In this document: positions 63,151 through 64,000 of the stretch, piece by piece
How positions within the stretch are numbered: the first letter of the stretch is position 1
Layout of the letters: the number at the start of each line of letters is the position of its first letter
NCBI GenBank assembly: GCA_900551365.1
Contig: URVZ01000001.1
Coordinates: 1-64,000, forward strand
Direction: 5' to 3'
Origin: an uncultured Collinsella sp.
GTDB taxonomy: Bacteria; Actinomycetota; Coriobacteriia; Coriobacteriales; Coriobacteriaceae
Length of the DNA: 64,000 bases
The notes under the pieces: generated by a model
Told to the model about the DNA's origin: nothing
Seen by the model: the letters and a program-made list of their open reading frames with translations, nothing else
Databases searched by the model: none
Made by a program: the position numbers and the translations under genes

Positions 63151-63636
63151 ATGAGTGCCGCAAGCAAAAAGAGTAAGACGCAGCAGCTCAAGGAGTGTTG
63201 GGAAAACGGCAAGCTCGACTGCGGGGCGATGACGCCCGAGTTTATCAAGGGACTCAGTCCTCGCGAGCTGGGCATGCTGGGCGAGCTGATCACCATCGAC
63301 TACTTTAACGAGCGCGGCTACACCTTGCTGGAGCAGGGTTATCGTTGCACCGAGGGCGAGGCCGACCTGGTGCTGCTCGATGAGCTCGACGATGTCGTGG
63401 TGATGGCCGAGGTCAAGACCAGACGCGTTGCGCTGGATTGCAGCACGCGGGTCTTTCCCGAGGAGGCCGTGGACGCCCAAAAGCAACGTCGCTACCGCCG
63501 CATCGCAAGTTGCTATCTCATGGAGCATTATCCGCTCAAGGCGATTCGCTTCGATGCCGTGGGCGTTACCATTCGCGGCGGGCATATCGCCGAGATCGAG
63601 CACCAGTGCAACGCGTTCGATTGGCAGGTGTCGTGA
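63151..63636 (+). CDS. YraN/UPF0102 family protein
   Basis: 161 residues from ATG 63151 behind GAAAGGAG. LGELITIDYFNERGYTLLEQGYR, then EGEADLVLLDELDDVVVMAEVKTRR, has the E ... D ... ExK pattern of restriction-like endonuclease folds typical of YraN, though a 40-residue N-terminal extension is unusual. Conserved next to rnhB and comM; its role is not established. Confidence 0.85.
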   Translation: MSAASKKSKTQQLKECWENGKLDCGAMTPEFIKGLSPRELGMLGELITIDYFNERGYTLLEQGYRCTEGEADLVLLDELDDVVVMAEVKTRRVALDCSTRVFPEEAVDAQKQRRYRRIASCYLMEHYPLKAIRFDAVGVTIRGGHIAEIEHQCNAFDWQVS

Positions 63637-64000
63637 TGGCGTTCGAGACGTTTGCCGTTCACGCGGCCTGCATCCGCGGCGTCGAGGCGATTCCCGTCAC
63701 GGTCGAGGTCTCGCTTGCCGGCGGCGTTCCGGGCATCCAGATGCTCGGCATACCGAGTATGGAGGTGATGGAGTCGCGCGGTCGTATTCGCTGCGCGATG
63801 CGCTCCGCCGGGTTCGAGATCCCGCGCTCGGGCATTACGGTCAATCTGGCGCCCGGCGATATCCGCAAGACCGGTAGCGGCTTTGATCTGCCCATCGCCA
63901 TCGCGGTATTGGCGGCCGATGGGCAGATTCCCCGCGACAACCTCGATCGTTGTCTTATCGCTGGTGAGCTTGGCTTGGACGGTACGGTGCTTCCTGTCAA
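63636..64000 (+). CDS. comM: ComM/YifB-type AAA+ protein (3' end missing)
   Basis: Starts on the yraN-like stop (TGATG) and runs off the right edge after 121 codons. SLAGGVPGIQMLGIPSMEVMESRGRIRCAMRSAGFEIP (cited in part: GIPSMEVMESRGRIR) and VNLAPGDIRKTGSGFDLPIAIAVL match the N-terminal Lon-like domain of ComM, a helicase that helps branch migration in natural transformation. The AAA+ part lies beyond the window. Confidence 0.88.
   Translation, partial: MAFETFAVHAACIRGVEAIPVTVEVSLAGGVPGIQMLGIPSMEVMESRGRIRCAMRSAGFEIPRSGITVNLAPGDIRKTGSGFDLPIAIAVLAADGQIPRDNLDRCLIAGELGLDGTVLPV

Overview
The window looks like a contig from a Coriobacteriia gut bacterium, most likely Collinsella. This is recognised from gene content and order (mreBCD-mrdA-rodA, the radical-SAM pair, rplU-rpmA-obg-nadD-yqeK-rsfS, rpsP-khpA-rimM-trmD-lepB-glyQS, PPDK with its regulator), high G+C, and frequent TTG/GTG starts. 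No 16S gene is present, so the genus is an inference. No tRNA, rRNA, CRISPR array or insertion sequence was seen.

There are three parts. (1) Bases 1 to about 1090 carry the end of an exopolyphosphatase gene (ppx) and the start of a polyphosphate kinase gene (ppk). Codon use differs from the rest (many CGG and GAA codons). The ppk frame runs into residues typical of the extreme C-terminus of a single-stranded DNA-binding protein (YDEDIPF), so the contig switches source there, probably by chimeric assembly. (2) About 1092 to 30,609 is a siphovirus-type (pro)phage lacking its left end. It has an early region of small, overlapping genes (replication protein, HNH proteins, MazG-like protein, HTH proteins, a family of duplicated zinc-ribbon proteins), then terminase, portal, MuF-like protein, scaffold, capsid, head-tail joining proteins, tail tube, frameshifted tail chaperones, tape measure, baseplate, a diversity-generating retroelement, and lysis genes. 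No integrase or CI-like repressor is in view; they would lie in the missing left arm. (3) About 30,610 to 64,000 is ordinary chromosome: a P-type ATPase, cell-shape genes, ribosome biogenesis and translation genes, dinB, PPDK and its regulator, rnhB, a YraN-like protein and the start of comM.

The most interesting system is the diversity-generating retroelement at 24,973-28,001. A tail-tip protein with a C-type-lectin-like C-terminus carries a 128-base variable region. Then come two hairpins, an avd gene, a template repeat and a reverse transcriptase with a YMDD active site. The template and variable repeats differ at 8 positions, and all 8 are adenines in the template. This is the signature of adenine-directed mutagenic retrohoming, here probably diversifying the receptor-binding tip of a gut phage.

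Other points of interest are: a MuF-like protein with a C-terminal domain resembling contact-dependent nuclease toxins and no obvious immunity gene; iteron-like repeats inside the replication gene; two neighbouring zinc-ribbon genes broken by a frameshift and an in-frame amber codon; a canonical A AAA AAC frameshift site in the tail chaperones; a structured block upstream of the terminase; and operator-like GTTTACC repeats upstream of the PPDK gene.
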